Shown here piece after piece: positions 9,536-16,466 of a stretch of DNA of 64,000 nucleotides. The stretch's first letter is position 1, and every line of letters starts with the position of its first letter. A program made the position numbers and the translations under genes. This stretch comes from Chlorobium sp. N1 (GTDB lineage: Bacteria > Bacteroidota > Chlorobiia > Chlorobiales > Chlorobiaceae), in the NCBI RefSeq assembly GCF_004332115.1, contig NZ_SJPA01000005.1, positions 62,001-126,000 of the forward strand, in the 5' to 3' direction. A model generated the notes under the pieces. The model did no database searches. It saw nothing but the letters and a program-made list of their open reading frames with translations, and had not been told where the DNA came from.

Positions 9536-10366
9536 ATGAGCCTACAGGAACACTATCGGTCGCAAGCCCGTGAGCTGCTCGCGGCTGGAGCCGTCAAGAT
9601 GGTCGTCGGCTATGCCGAAGGCACCACTCCGGAGCGACGCCGCCCGGTATTCATCACCGAGCCGGAGGAGTGCAGTCGACTCGTCCTCGACGCCCGGTGC
9701 CGCACCAACCTCGCCGGCTACCTTCTTCGGGAGGGGCTCCTCAGCGACGGCAGGGAGATCGCCGTCTATCTCTCGACAGAGGGAGTGCGCACGATCAACA
9801 TCCTTGCCGCCGAATCGCAGCTCTCATCCGCACAGGTGCGCATCCTCGGCTTCGAAATCGACAGAGACGAGGTGAAGGCGATGGAGGGCAAGAGGGCCGC
9901 CGACTTCTCGGAGGCCATCCTGGCGCATAAGGAGCGGCGCAAAAAGCAGGCTCCCGACGAACTCGCCGCGAAGCTCGAAGCGATGAACGCGGCTGAGCGC
10001 TTCACGTTCTGGCAAGGGGAATTCTCCCGCTGCATCAAGTGCTACGCCTGCCGCCAGGCCTGCCCCATGTGCTGGTGCCGCCGCTGCGTCGTCGACAACA
10101 ACCAGCCGCAGTGGGTCAACACCTCATCGCATACCCTCGGCAACCTGGAGTGGAACCTCGTCAGGGCGTTCCACCTCGCCGGCCGGTGCGTCGAATGCGG
10201 AAACTGCGGCCGCGCATGCCCGGTCGACATCCCGCTCCACCTGCTGAACCGGAAAATGACCGGGGAGGTCCTCGAGGCGTTCGACCACTACCCCGGCATG
10301 GACGAGCACCAGGAGCCGGCTTTGGCCAGCTTCCGCAAGGACGACCCCGAGACATTCATACTCTAA
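9536..10366 (+). CDS. flxC: FlxC-like 4Fe-4S dicluster protein
   Basis: A 276-residue cytoplasmic iron-sulfur protein. The C-terminal half carries a cysteine-rich region beginning KCYACRQACPMCWC and, about 45 residues on, CVECGNCGRACPVDIPLHLL, giving two 4Fe-4S sites. The N-terminal half (VKMVVGYAEGTTPERRRPVF) resembles proteins of the same position in flx operons. It starts 15 bases after flxD and ends 16 bases before flxB. I assign it to FlxC mainly by gene order and cluster pattern; its exact partner contacts are inferred. Confidence 0.75.
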   Translation: MSLQEHYRSQARELLAAGAVKMVVGYAEGTTPERRRPVFITEPEECSRLVLDARCRTNLAGYLLREGLLSDGREIAVYLSTEGVRTINILAAESQLSSAQVRILGFEIDRDEVKAMEGKRAADFSEAILAHKERRKKQAPDELAAKLEAMNAAERFTFWQGEFSRCIKCYACRQACPMCWCRRCVVDNNQPQWVNTSSHTLGNLEWNLVRAFHLAGRCVECGNCGRACPVDIPLHLLNRKMTGEVLEAFDHYPGMDEHQEPALASFRKDDPETFIL

Positions 10367-10382
10367 GCGAACGCAAGGACCC

Positions 10383-11411
10383 ATGGCCACACTACTCTAT
10401 CTCGAGAGCCTCAGCGACTGTTTCGCCTCCTGGCGGAAGGAAGGGCTTACCGTTCTCGCCCCCGTCGGGGAGGGTGCGCTCTCGGGGTTCAGGGAGGTCG
10501 AACGTGCCGAAGAGGCCAATTTCGACCTGCTCATCACCCGAACCACCCTGAAAGAACTCTTCTTCCCCCGCACGGAACCCATGCTTGGGTACCGGATCGG
10601 GAAAAGGGAGATCGAAACGGAGGAATTCATGCCTCCGGTGGAGGGACGCATCATTTTCGGCGCAAGGGCCTGCGACTCCGCCGCCATGGCGATCGACGAC
10701 GCCCTCTTCGACTGGGACTACCATGATGAATACTGGTTCCGCCGGCGTGAGAGTTCCGTGGTCTTCACCATCGCCTGCCGTGAACCCGACGAATTCTGCA
10801 TGTGCACCTCGCTCGGGCTCTCGCCCGACTCCGCGAAAGGTTCCGACGTCCTGCTCCGCCCGCTGGAGGCAGGCAACGGCTGGCAGGTCGAGCCCGTAAC
10901 CGACCGTGGCCACAAGGCGCTCAGTTCGATCGAACAGCATCTCAGGGAGGGCAGCGGCGCAACGGCGGCCCCGGCTGAAGTGCCGGTGAAGTTCGACCTC
11001 GAAGCCTGCCGCAGCTGGCTGGCAAACAAGGAGAACTTCGAAAGCCCCTTCTGGCGGGAAATATCCGAGCGCTGCATCGGCTGCGGTTCGTGCACCTACC
11101 TCTGTCCCACCTGCCACTGTTTCGACATCCAGGACGAAGGCGACACCTACCAGGGGATCAGGCGCAAGAACTGGGACAGCTGCTCCTTCCAGCTCTTCAC
11201 CATGCACACCTCCGGCCACAACCCGCGAGCGACCCAGGGAGCACGGTGGAGGCAGCGGATCATGCACAAATTCAACTACTACGGCGGGAAGTTCGATGTC
11301 GACAGCTGCACCGGCTGCGGACGCTGCACCCGAGAGTGCCCGGTCGACATGGGAGTTACCGAAACGCTGCAGACGATCGCGGCCAAGCAAAAGCAATCCG
11401 AGAGGACATGA
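10383..11411 (+). CDS. flxB: FlxB-like 4Fe-4S protein (sulfhydrogenase beta-like)
   Basis: A 342-residue protein like the beta subunit of sulfhydrogenases and anaerobic sulfite reductase subunit A. The N-terminal domain has the recurring phrases FGARACDSAAMAIDD and REPDEFCMCTSLG. The C-terminal domain has two 4Fe-4S motifs, CIGCGSCTYLCPTCHC and CTGCGRCTRECPVDMG. It should carry electrons between the pyridine-nucleotide-binding FlxA and the rest of the complex. Its stop overlaps the start of flxA (ATGA), which points to coupled translation. Confidence 0.85.
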   Translation: MATLLYLESLSDCFASWRKEGLTVLAPVGEGALSGFREVERAEEANFDLLITRTTLKELFFPRTEPMLGYRIGKREIETEEFMPPVEGRIIFGARACDSAAMAIDDALFDWDYHDEYWFRRRESSVVFTIACREPDEFCMCTSLGLSPDSAKGSDVLLRPLEAGNGWQVEPVTDRGHKALSSIEQHLREGSGATAAPAEVPVKFDLEACRSWLANKENFESPFWREISERCIGCGSCTYLCPTCHCFDIQDEGDTYQGIRRKNWDSCSFQLFTMHTSGHNPRATQGARWRQRIMHKFNYYGGKFDVDSCTGCGRCTRECPVDMGVTETLQTIAAKQKQSERT

Positions 11412-12259
11412 CACCATTCGAAAACATCTACCGTCCCGCCATCATGAAGATCGCCGAGACGCGCGACGAAGCTCCCGGAGTACGCACGCTTCGGCTCGAG
11501 TTCCAGGACCCGGCCGACCTGCAGCGGTTCAGGGAGTCCTATCGTACCGGGATGTTCGGACTCTACGGCGTCTACGGCGAAGGGGAAAGCACCTTCTGCG
11601 TTGCAAGCCCCGAAACACGCAACGACTATGTCGAATGCACCTTCCGCCGGTCTGGCCGCGTCACCACGGCCCTTGCATCCGCAGAGAAAGGCGACCTGGT
11701 CACCTTCCGCGGGCCCTACGGCAACCGCTTTCCGATCGAAGAGTTCCACGGGAAGAACCTTCTCTTCATCGCCGGAGGCATCGCACTGCCCCCCACCCGG
11801 AGCGTCATCTGGTCGTGCCTCGACCAGCGCGACCGGTTCGGGAAGGTGACGATCGTCTACGGCGCAAGGACCGTAGCCGACCTCGTCTACAAGGAGGAGC
11901 TCGAGGAGTGGGGACGGCGCGAGGACGTCGAGCTGGTGCTGACGGTCGATCCGGGCGGAGAGTCGCCCGACTGGAAGCACCGGGTCGGATTCGTGCCGAG
12001 CGTCCTTGAGGAAGCCGCGCCGTCGGCCGGCAACTGTGTCGCCGTGCTCTGCGGGCCGCCGATCATGATCAAGTTCACCCTGGCTTCGCTGAAAAAACTG
12101 GGGTTCGAGGAGGAGAACGTCTATACGACGCTGGAAAACCGCATGAAGTGCGGCATCGGCAAGTGCGGGCGCTGCAACGTGGGATCGGTCTACATCTGCA
12201 AGGAGGGCCCGGTCTTTACTGCTGCGGAAGTTGCGGCGATGCCTCCCGGCGAACTTTAG
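11408..12259 (+). CDS. flxA: FlxA-like FAD/NAD(P)H oxidoreductase
   Basis: A 283-residue ferredoxin-reductase-type flavoprotein. I start it at the ATG that overlaps the flxB stop; a longer upstream reading would run through flxB. The FAD domain covers about residues 10-110 (VTFRGPYGNRFPI), followed by the nucleotide-binding fold (LLFIAGGIALPPTRSV). The C-terminus carries a cysteine cluster, MKCGIGKCGRCNVG then YICKEGPVF, as in PyrK and sulfhydrogenase gamma subunits, for a 2Fe-2S centre. It is the likely NADH entry or exit point of the Hdr-Flx complex and the last gene of the block; a MurB gene converges on it 6 bases away. Confidence 0.88.
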   Translation: MTPFENIYRPAIMKIAETRDEAPGVRTLRLEFQDPADLQRFRESYRTGMFGLYGVYGEGESTFCVASPETRNDYVECTFRRSGRVTTALASAEKGDLVTFRGPYGNRFPIEEFHGKNLLFIAGGIALPPTRSVIWSCLDQRDRFGKVTIVYGARTVADLVYKEELEEWGRREDVELVLTVDPGGESPDWKHRVGFVPSVLEEAAPSAGNCVAVLCGPPIMIKFTLASLKKLGFEEENVYTTLENRMKCGIGKCGRCNVGSVYICKEGPVFTAAEVAAMPPGEL

Positions 12260-12265
12260 GCTCCC

Positions 12266-13918
12266 TCAAAGAAGCACGGCCGGAAAGAACCTGCCGGGCC
12301 GGTGGAAGTCGGAGGGTTCTTCGCACTCGCGCCACCAGGGGAAAAGCCCGAGGGTGCCGGAACCCGTGGAGGCTGCGCACTGGACCGGAAGCAGATGCCC
12401 TCCGTCCGCCAGTACCGTGATGAACGGCTCGAGAAGCGCATAGCTGAAACTCATCGAAAACCCGCCCTCGTCGAACCGGACGGCGAGTCCCTCCCGCCAG
12501 TGTCCGGGCGATGGCGTCTCGTGTCCTGCGCTGCGCCGGCGCGGGGCGTCGAAGCGTATCGCCACCCAACGCCCCCCGGGCGCCATCTCGAACTCAAGGT
12601 AGGCCCCCTCTCCCCTTCCTCCGCCGATGAAGAGCTCGCTGACGCCGTACCGCCAGAGCGTGTCGGTAAAGGGTTCCTCGCCCTCCCCGAGAGGGGGGGC
12701 CGCCCTGAACGCCGGAGGAAGAGGGCTCGAGGTATGCCACCTGAGAAACAAATCGGCGGGGTTCCCGGCAGCCTCACTGACCGCCGCCAGCTGCTCGAGG
12801 CGGACCTCGACGCCGGACGGGAACATCCTGCCGGCCGTCCCGTAGCCCGTAAGGGGACCCTCGAGGAGGATGCGGGGGAACGCGGCGGCGCTCTGCATCG
12901 GGGATCCGGTGCTCGAGGGATATTCCAGCAGCCCGGCCCAGCAGCGTTCGGGGTCATGAAGGTCGGCTACGGCGCCGACCCCGCAGGCCTCCAGCTGCGC
13001 TTTCGCAAACAGGCCGATGCATTCGAGCTCCAGCTCGAGCCCGACGTTTGCCCGCTCCCTGGCAAGACGCCTCATCCGTCCGGCAAGGCTGAGTACGTCG
13101 AGGGCCGTCGCACCGCTTTCGTTGAAAATGAAGTTGGCGTGGTGGTGGCTCACCCTGGCCCCGCCTTCCCGCATCCCCTTGCAGCCGAGCTCCTCGAAGA
13201 TCGAGCCGCTCGGCCGTCCGGCCGAATAGTTGTTCTTGAAGACAGAGCCGCAGCTGGGATGGTCGAAATGGTGCTTGCGGAGCCGCTCTTCGAGATGTTC
13301 CCGCATCCGCCCTTCGATCTCGGCTTTCGGGCAGAATCCCGGAAAACGGAGCCGGACACCGAGCACGATGGAGGGCGCATGCATCAGCGAGGTCTCCTTG
13401 TATCCCAGGAACACCTCCTCAGGCTTCATCGAGCGGAATGCGCCCTCACCCGAAAGCACCTGGACCTCGGTACAGACGGCAGAGATCTCTCCTCCGAAAC
13501 AGCGGGCGTTCATGCGCACGGCGCCTCCGATGCGTCCGGGAAGGCGGTAGAGCCACTCCCCTCCGCCAATTCCCAGCCGAAGAAGCTCTTCTGCAAGCGC
13601 GGTGTTCTCGACGCCCGCCTCCACAAACAGCTCGAGCGGACCGGTACGGCGTATCGCAGCCATCCCCTCCAGCGAGAGGACGGTTCCGGGAAACGGATGA
13701 TCGGAAAAAATGGTATTGCTTCCGCTGCCGACAACGGCAAGGGGAAGCCCTTCGCTCCGGTTCCAGCAAAGAAGCGCGGCGCACTCGGCAGGACTGGAGG
13801 GATACGCCATGAAGCGTGCCTCGCCGCCGATGCCGTAATACGCCTTCGTCGAAAGAGCAACGTCGCGCTCGAAGCGGCACGGGGGCAGTGAAGGGCTCAT
13901 GGCGAAAAGCGGGTTCAC
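12266..13918 (-). CDS. murB: MurB-like UDP-MurNAc dehydrogenase with C-terminal extension
   Basis: A 550-residue protein, far longer than the usual 300-340. Residues about 15-305 are MurB, which reduces UDP-N-acetylenolpyruvoylglucosamine in peptidoglycan synthesis: VVGSGSNTIFSD near 62-73 (FAD site), LPGRIGGAVRMNA near 126-138, CGSVFKN with the catalytic serine near 225, and LELELECIGLF near 294-304 with the conserved glutamate. The remaining roughly 245 residues (LWRYGVSELFIGGG, YLEFEMAPGG, WVAIRFDAP) look like a beta-sandwich reminiscent of CBM9/DOMON-like domains; that part is a weak resemblance. Codon use is continuous over the junction, so a true fusion is more likely than a sequencing error. 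Confidence 0.82.
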   Translation of the reverse strand: MNPLFAMSPSLPPCRFERDVALSTKAYYGIGGEARFMAYPSSPAECAALLCWNRSEGLPLAVVGSGSNTIFSDHPFPGTVLSLEGMAAIRRTGPLELFVEAGVENTALAEELLRLGIGGGEWLYRLPGRIGGAVRMNARCFGGEISAVCTEVQVLSGEGAFRSMKPEEVFLGYKETSLMHAPSIVLGVRLRFPGFCPKAEIEGRMREHLEERLRKHHFDHPSCGSVFKNNYSAGRPSGSIFEELGCKGMREGGARVSHHHANFIFNESGATALDVLSLAGRMRRLARERANVGLELELECIGLFAKAQLEACGVGAVADLHDPERCWAGLLEYPSSTGSPMQSAAAFPRILLEGPLTGYGTAGRMFPSGVEVRLEQLAAVSEAAGNPADLFLRWHTSSPLPPAFRAAPPLGEGEEPFTDTLWRYGVSELFIGGGRGEGAYLEFEMAPGGRWVAIRFDAPRRRSAGHETPSPGHWREGLAVRFDEGGFSMSFSYALLEPFITVLADGGHLLPVQCAASTGSGTLGLFPWWRECEEPSDFHRPGRFFPAVLL

Positions 13919-14005
13919 GGGTTGGCGGAAGGGGCTCGTTCCATAAACATACGCAGAGGTTGCCGCTTTCTCAACTGCCCCGTGCCGTTTAGCGCAGCAG
14001 CCGCT

Positions 14006-14533
14006 TCAGTCGGGCGCCGAGGAGTGGTAGACCACGGCGTCGTTGTCGCTTTTCCGGTTCAGGATTTCTCGGGCCAGCTCGGCTTCATCGGCGCCGCCGC
14101 TTGCGACGACGAGGAAACGGCCCGCCTTGATGGCTTTCTCGTACTTGACGATGCACTCCTTGGGAAGGCCGATGCTGAAAAGCGCGGCGCCCACGGCGCT
14201 GAGCCCGCCGACGACGAGGTTCCGTTCAAGCGCGCTGTTCAGCCACTCCACGAGGGGCCCGAACAGCATCACCTGGCCGATGCCCGGCACGAAGAACGAG
14301 GCGGAGGGAGCCAGCTCCCCGGCAAGGCGGCTCCAGAAGGGTTCGAGCTTCCCCCTAAACAGCAGCCGCTCTCCCGCCTTGTAGAACCCGGAGACATGCT
14401 CGCCGAGACAGCAGTCCCTGCCGATGAGCGATACCTTTTCGAGGTCGTACCCCGCAGTCCTGAGCTCCCCGACCGCCTGCCCGGCTGCTTCGTGTGTCGA
14501 ATACACCCCGGCGGTCACATTTCTTTTTTCCAT
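14006..14533 (-). CDS. General-stress-protein-like membrane protein
   Basis: A 175-residue protein. The N-terminal part (TAGVYSTHEAAGQAVGELRT, then YDLEKVSLIGRD) resembles the YflT/DUF1269-like alpha-beta fold of general stress proteins. A glycine-rich hydrophobic middle (VVGGLSAVGAALFSIGLP) could sit in or against the membrane, and the end (GRFLVVASGGADEAELAREIL) returns to the alpha-beta pattern. GGAGGAG stands ahead of the ATG at 14533. No reaction can be assigned. It is divergent in character from the flanking MurB and nitroreductase genes, which lie on the same strand with gaps of about 85 bases. Confidence 0.6.
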   Translation of the reverse strand: MEKRNVTAGVYSTHEAAGQAVGELRTAGYDLEKVSLIGRDCCLGEHVSGFYKAGERLLFRGKLEPFWSRLAGELAPSASFFVPGIGQVMLFGPLVEWLNSALERNLVVGGLSAVGAALFSIGLPKECIVKYEKAIKAGRFLVVASGGADEAELAREILNRKSDNDAVVYHSSAPD

Positions 14534-14617
14534 CGTCTACTCCTCCCCGTCTCTGTCGTTGATGTTGGGTTCACGATGCGAGGGGGAAGCATGGCGCAGC
14601 AGCGTTGTGTATCGCGT

Positions 14618-15220
14618 TCATTCGCCGATGACGAGCACGCGGTCTTCTATCGGGCTGAATGATTTCTGAAGAGGGGCCTCTCTGACGCTGCCGAAGACCA
14701 GCTGCGAAATGAGCCTCCATGAGGAAGGAAGGTTCCATTCGGCCGCGACGGCTTCGTCGATAAGGGGGTTGTAGTGCTGGAGGGATGCGCCGCAGCCTTC
14801 GTCGGAAAGTGCGGTCCAGACGATGAACTGCGCCATGCCGGACGACTGGAGCGAAAACTCGGGGAACTTGTCCGCGTAGAGCGGATAGCGCTCCTGCAGG
14901 TCTCTGACGACCGCCTGGTCTTCGAAGAACATGACCGTTCCGGCGCCGGCCCTGAAGCCCGAGATCTTCAGGGCGGTCTGCCGGAATGCATCCTCCGGCA
15001 CGAGTCCCTTGAGGGTATCGAGCACGATGTCCCAGAGTCTGCGGTGGGGCTCGAGGGTCAGTACGACGGCCCTTGCGCTCTGGGAGTTGAAGGTGGAGGG
15101 TGCGTGCAGGAGGGCGTGGCGTACGACTTCGGCGACACGGTCGTACCCTGCACACGGCTCCGGCCCTATGGCGTAGATTGAGCGCCTGCACGCGACAGCT
15201 TCAAGAAAATCCCGTTTCAT
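14618..15220 (-). CDS. Nitroreductase family protein (Frm2-like)
   Basis: A 200-residue FMN-dependent nitroreductase-family protein. The N-terminal MKRDFLEAVACRRSIYAIG is the family's FMN-contact region, followed by HAPSTFNSQSARAVVL, GTVMFFEDQAVV and FSLQSSGMAQFIVWTAL, the layout of the small Frm2/Hbn1-type subgroup. Substrates of this subgroup are poorly defined (nitro compounds, quinones, possibly fatty-acid-linked signalling in yeast). It is cytoplasmic, and its gene stands alone, followed by a 155-base gap to an oppositely transcribed operon. Confidence 0.8.
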   Translation of the reverse strand: MKRDFLEAVACRRSIYAIGPEPCAGYDRVAEVVRHALLHAPSTFNSQSARAVVLTLEPHRRLWDIVLDTLKGLVPEDAFRQTALKISGFRAGAGTVMFFEDQAVVRDLQERYPLYADKFPEFSLQSSGMAQFIVWTALSDEGCGASLQHYNPLIDEAVAAEWNLPSSWRLISQLVFGSVREAPLQKSFSPIEDRVLVIGE

Positions 15221-15375
15221 TCTTTCGTGGTCTGGTGTTCCAAGCCCGAATCAACAATCCAGAACGCACAGACCCTACAGCCCGTTCCGGAACGGGAATT
15301 GATAGCAATGATTTTTTATATTCGACTATGACTGCCGCAGCCGGCATCAACGACAACGTAAGACAGACCCGATCC

Positions 15376-15897
15376 ATGCAGTTCCCTAAACCGCTTCTTC
15401 TTCCGCTCATAGCCGCGCCCCTGCTCATTGCATCGGTGCCCCATAAGCACTCCGCCCCGCCAGCCGCTTCCGATACCGGTTCGGTCAGGGTGAGGATCAG
15501 CGCACTTTCAAGTACCGACGGGATACTCGGAGCCGCCCTCTACTCCTCGAAAAAGGGATTTCCCGACAAACCCGATCGGGCCTACATGTCCAAAGCGATG
15601 AAACTGGAGGACGGCACCCCCGTCTTCGTCTTTCAAAACGTCCCCTTCGGGACCTACGCCGTCAGCATCCTGCACGACGAGAACGGCAACGGCAAAATGG
15701 ACAAGACCTTCATCGGCATTCCCAAGGAGGGGTTCGGGGTATCGAACAACCCGAAGATCGGCTACGGACCGCCGAGTTTCAAGGACGCGCGCTTCGAGCT
15801 GACGGGAAAAGAAGTTGAACTGACGGTCGCATTGAACTATCTTGAGAAAATGGCAGGTTCCGATAACGGCAGCACACAGCAAAAGGACCACAGATGA
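15376..15897 (+). CDS. DUF2141 family exported protein
   Basis: A 173-residue exported protein. The N-terminal signal (MQFPKPLLLPLIAAPLLIAS) supports the ATG at 15376; an in-frame ATG at 15328 would give 16 more residues. The mature part has the DUF2141 pattern: VRVRISALSSTDGILGAALY, then VPFGTYAVSILHDENGNGKMD, with an acidic loop, then GIPKEGFGVSNNPK. The fold is probably a periplasmic or outer-membrane-associated beta-sandwich of unknown role. Its stop overlaps the ynbE start (ATGA), so it is translated with the YnbE-YdbL-YdbH genes. Confidence 0.8.
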   Translation: MQFPKPLLLPLIAAPLLIASVPHKHSAPPAASDTGSVRVRISALSSTDGILGAALYSSKKGFPDKPDRAYMSKAMKLEDGTPVFVFQNVPFGTYAVSILHDENGNGKMDKTFIGIPKEGFGVSNNPKIGYGPPSFKDARFELTGKEVELTVALNYLEKMAGSDNGSTQQKDHR

Positions 15898-16091
15898 AAC
15901 ACCTCTCTTCCTCCCTCTTGATGCTTCTCCTTACGGGCACGTTCCTTCTGGGATGCAACCCGACAGTGAAGGTTGAAGCCCCGGACAAGCCCATCGTGAT
16001 CAACATGAACATCAAGATCGACCATGAGATCCGCGTCAAGGTCGACCGTGAACTCGATTCGCTGCTCGACAACAAACAGGGACTATTCTAA
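15894..16091 (+). CDS. ynbE: YnbE-like lipoprotein
   Basis: A 65-residue lipoprotein. The signal sequence ends in a lipobox, FLLGC, then a short mature part with VINMNIKIDHEIRVKVDREL, which matches YnbE of E. coli as I recall it. YnbE forms outer-membrane-anchored beta-strands that stack on the periplasmic end of YdbH, making a bridge for phospholipid transport between the membranes. It overlaps the preceding gene by four bases and is followed by ydbL and ydbH, though in E. coli the order is ydbH-ynbE-ydbL. Confidence 0.9.
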   Translation: MKHLSSSLLMLLLTGTFLLGCNPTVKVEAPDKPIVINMNIKIDHEIRVKVDRELDSLLDNKQGLF

Positions 16092-16109
16092 CACAGGAGA
16101 ACCAGCACG

Positions 16110-16457
16110 ATGAAAAAACTATCGATTACGCTTACGGCCTTCGCATCGTTCATGATGCTCCTCATGGCACTCTCGGCGCCGGCTTCGGGGCTCGACCTCG
16201 ACACCGCCCGCCTGAACGGGCTTGCCGGTGAGGTCGACAACGGCCTTCTTGCAGTGCCCCCCGGAGCCACCCGTGAAGCCGCTCCGCTCATCGAGGACAT
16301 CAACAACCAGCGCAGGGCCGAGTACGCCCGTGTAGCCGCCCAGAACAACCTGCAGCTCAGCGTGGTGGGCTCGATGATGTTCGAGAAGATCTACTCCCGC
16401 CTGCCGGCCGGAACCTGGGTCTCGATCAAGGGTGAGTGGAAGAAAAAAACGCCCTGA
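16110..16457 (+). CDS. ydbL: YdbL family (DUF1318) periplasmic protein
   Basis: A 115-residue exported protein with a cleavable signal (MKKLSITLTAFASFMMLLMA, then ALSAPASG). The mature part shows the DUF1318 pattern: VDNGLLAVPPGATREAAPLIEDIN near residues 40-63, NQRRAEYARVAAQNNLQLSVV, then IYSRLPAGTWV. YdbL is thought to act with YdbH and YnbE, possibly by controlling assembly of the bridge. It lies 18 bases after ynbE and 9 bases before ydbH. Confidence 0.9.
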   Translation: MKKLSITLTAFASFMMLLMALSAPASGLDLDTARLNGLAGEVDNGLLAVPPGATREAAPLIEDINNQRRAEYARVAAQNNLQLSVVGSMMFEKIYSRLPAGTWVSIKGEWKKKTP

Positions 16458-16466
16458 CCTCCTCCC

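Noticed and set aside
10392-11417. Long minus-strand reading frame of 341 codons
   Set aside because: It lies opposite flxB, whose iron-sulfur motifs are unmistakable. GC-rich genes commonly leave such open antisense frames.
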